Shown here in pieces: positions 5,549 to 6,018 of a stretch of DNA of 6,018 nt. Source of the DNA: Pseudomonadota bacterium (lineage in GTDB: Bacteria; Pseudomonadota; Gammaproteobacteria; JAKAQQ01); the NCBI GenBank assembly GCA_021852325.1, contig JAJZNM010000024.1, positions 1 to 6,018 on the forward strand, given 5' to 3'. Numbering within the stretch: position 1 is the stretch's first letter; each line of letters begins with the position of its first letter. The notes under the pieces were generated by a model. The model was not told the DNA's origin. It saw nothing but the letters and a program-made list of their open reading frames with translations, and ran no database searches. The position numbers and the translations under genes are program-made.

Positions 5549-6018
5549 ATGCCGGAGCCGCAAAGCACACCCCGTGGGGACCGGAATCCCGTCATCGTCT
5601 GGTTCCGGAATGATCTCCGTCTTGGCGACAACCCGGCACTGACCCGGGCAGCCACAACGGGCAGGCCCGTGATTCCGCTCTTCATCCTGGATGAGGCGGC
5701 GCCCGGGGTGCGGCCGCTGGGCGGTGCGGCCCGCTGGTGGCTCCACCAGAGTCTTTTGGCCCTCGACCAGTCACTCTGCGCGCTCGAACCGGGGGCGCCT
5801 CAGGGATTGCCACTGTGCCTGCGCCGCGGGGCGACCCTCGAGGTCCTCCGTGCGCTCATCGCTGCGAGCGGCGCCTCGTGTGTCTTCTGCAATCGCACCT
5901 ATGAACCGGCGCTCGACCGGCTCGACGGGATCGTGGCCGAGGCCCTGGATGCTCATGGAATCGCCTTCGATCGCGGTCCCGGGACACTGCTTGCCGAACC
6001 CGATACATTCCTGACCAG
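5549..6018 (+). CDS. Deoxyribodipyrimidine photolyase/cryptochrome family, N-terminal part
   Basis: The first 156 residues of a photolyase/cryptochrome family protein; the frame is open to the right edge, so the FAD-binding catalytic domain is outside the window. The seen part is the Rossmann-like antenna-chromophore domain: VIVWFRNDLRLGDNPALTRA (about 15-34) is the family's opening signature (usually VWFRxDLRLxDNPAL), then VIPLFILDE, the RPLGGAARWWLHQSL block (55-69), LRRGATLEVL, and CNRTYEPALDR (114-124, usually WNRRYEP). These point to a class I CPD photolyase or close cryptochrome, which repairs UV-induced pyrimidine dimers with blue light. The start ATG at 5549 has GAGG (5537-5540) 8 nt upstream. 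An in-frame ATG at 5486 would add 21 residues without family similarity and is less likely. Photolyase versus cryptochrome cannot be settled without the C-terminal half, so no symbol is given. Confidence 0.9.
   Translation, partial: MPEPQSTPRGDRNPVIVWFRNDLRLGDNPALTRAATTGRPVIPLFILDEAAPGVRPLGGAARWWLHQSLLALDQSLCALEPGAPQGLPLCLRRGATLEVLRALIAASGASCVFCNRTYEPALDRLDGIVAEALDAHGIAFDRGPGTLLAEPDTFLT

Noticed and set aside
5201..5746. 181-codon minus-strand frame crossing the ggt start and the photolyase start
   Set aside because: It conflicts with both genes and with the ggt ribosome binding site, and shows no domain.
5691..6014. 107-codon plus-strand frame inside the photolyase gene
   Set aside because: It is an Arg/Ser-rich out-of-frame reading; the frame from 5549 holds the photolyase motifs to the window edge.

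Overview
The window is compact, GC-rich bacterial chromosome (GC roughly in the low 60s percent by eye, not computed). The gene complement is typical of a free-living aerobic proteobacterium: a YyaL/SSP411-type protein, an NRAMP-family metal transporter, a CnoX-type chaperedoxin, a periplasmic gamma-glutamyltransferase and a class I photolyase. The CnoX architecture and the strong GGT similarity to the E. coli enzyme make Gammaproteobacteria or a close neighbour the best guess, but no marker fixes the genus. I see no mobile element, CRISPR array, rRNA or tRNA.

Layout. Positions 2-1009 (+) hold the C-terminal half of a YyaL-type protein whose start lies outside the window. Positions 1010-1264 are a leader region with no established gene. 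It carries a near-palindromic hairpin and two overlapping short reading frames, one encoding a 39-residue Cys/His-rich peptide that runs into the next gene. Positions 1265-2527 (+) encode an NRAMP-family transporter starting at TTG, with a non-standard metal site. Positions 2528-2787 hold nested inverted repeats just after the transporter stop and a likely promoter. Positions 2788-3621 (+) encode a thioredoxin-TPR protein (CnoX/YbbN). A 27-bp gap with a short hairpin separates it from the convergent ggt gene (3649-5358, -). The divergent gap between ggt and the next gene holds roughly helically phased GGGAWHC-like repeats and a candidate promoter. From 5549 (+) a photolyase runs off the right edge.

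The genes do not form one pathway; each looks like its own transcription unit. A loose common theme is metal, redox and stress homeostasis: metal import, chaperone/thiol repair, glutathione breakdown in the periplasm and light-driven DNA repair. No clearly new multi-gene system is visible. The points most worth a second look are the leader in front of the NRAMP gene, the altered metal-binding motifs of that transporter, and the phased repeats between ggt and the photolyase gene.
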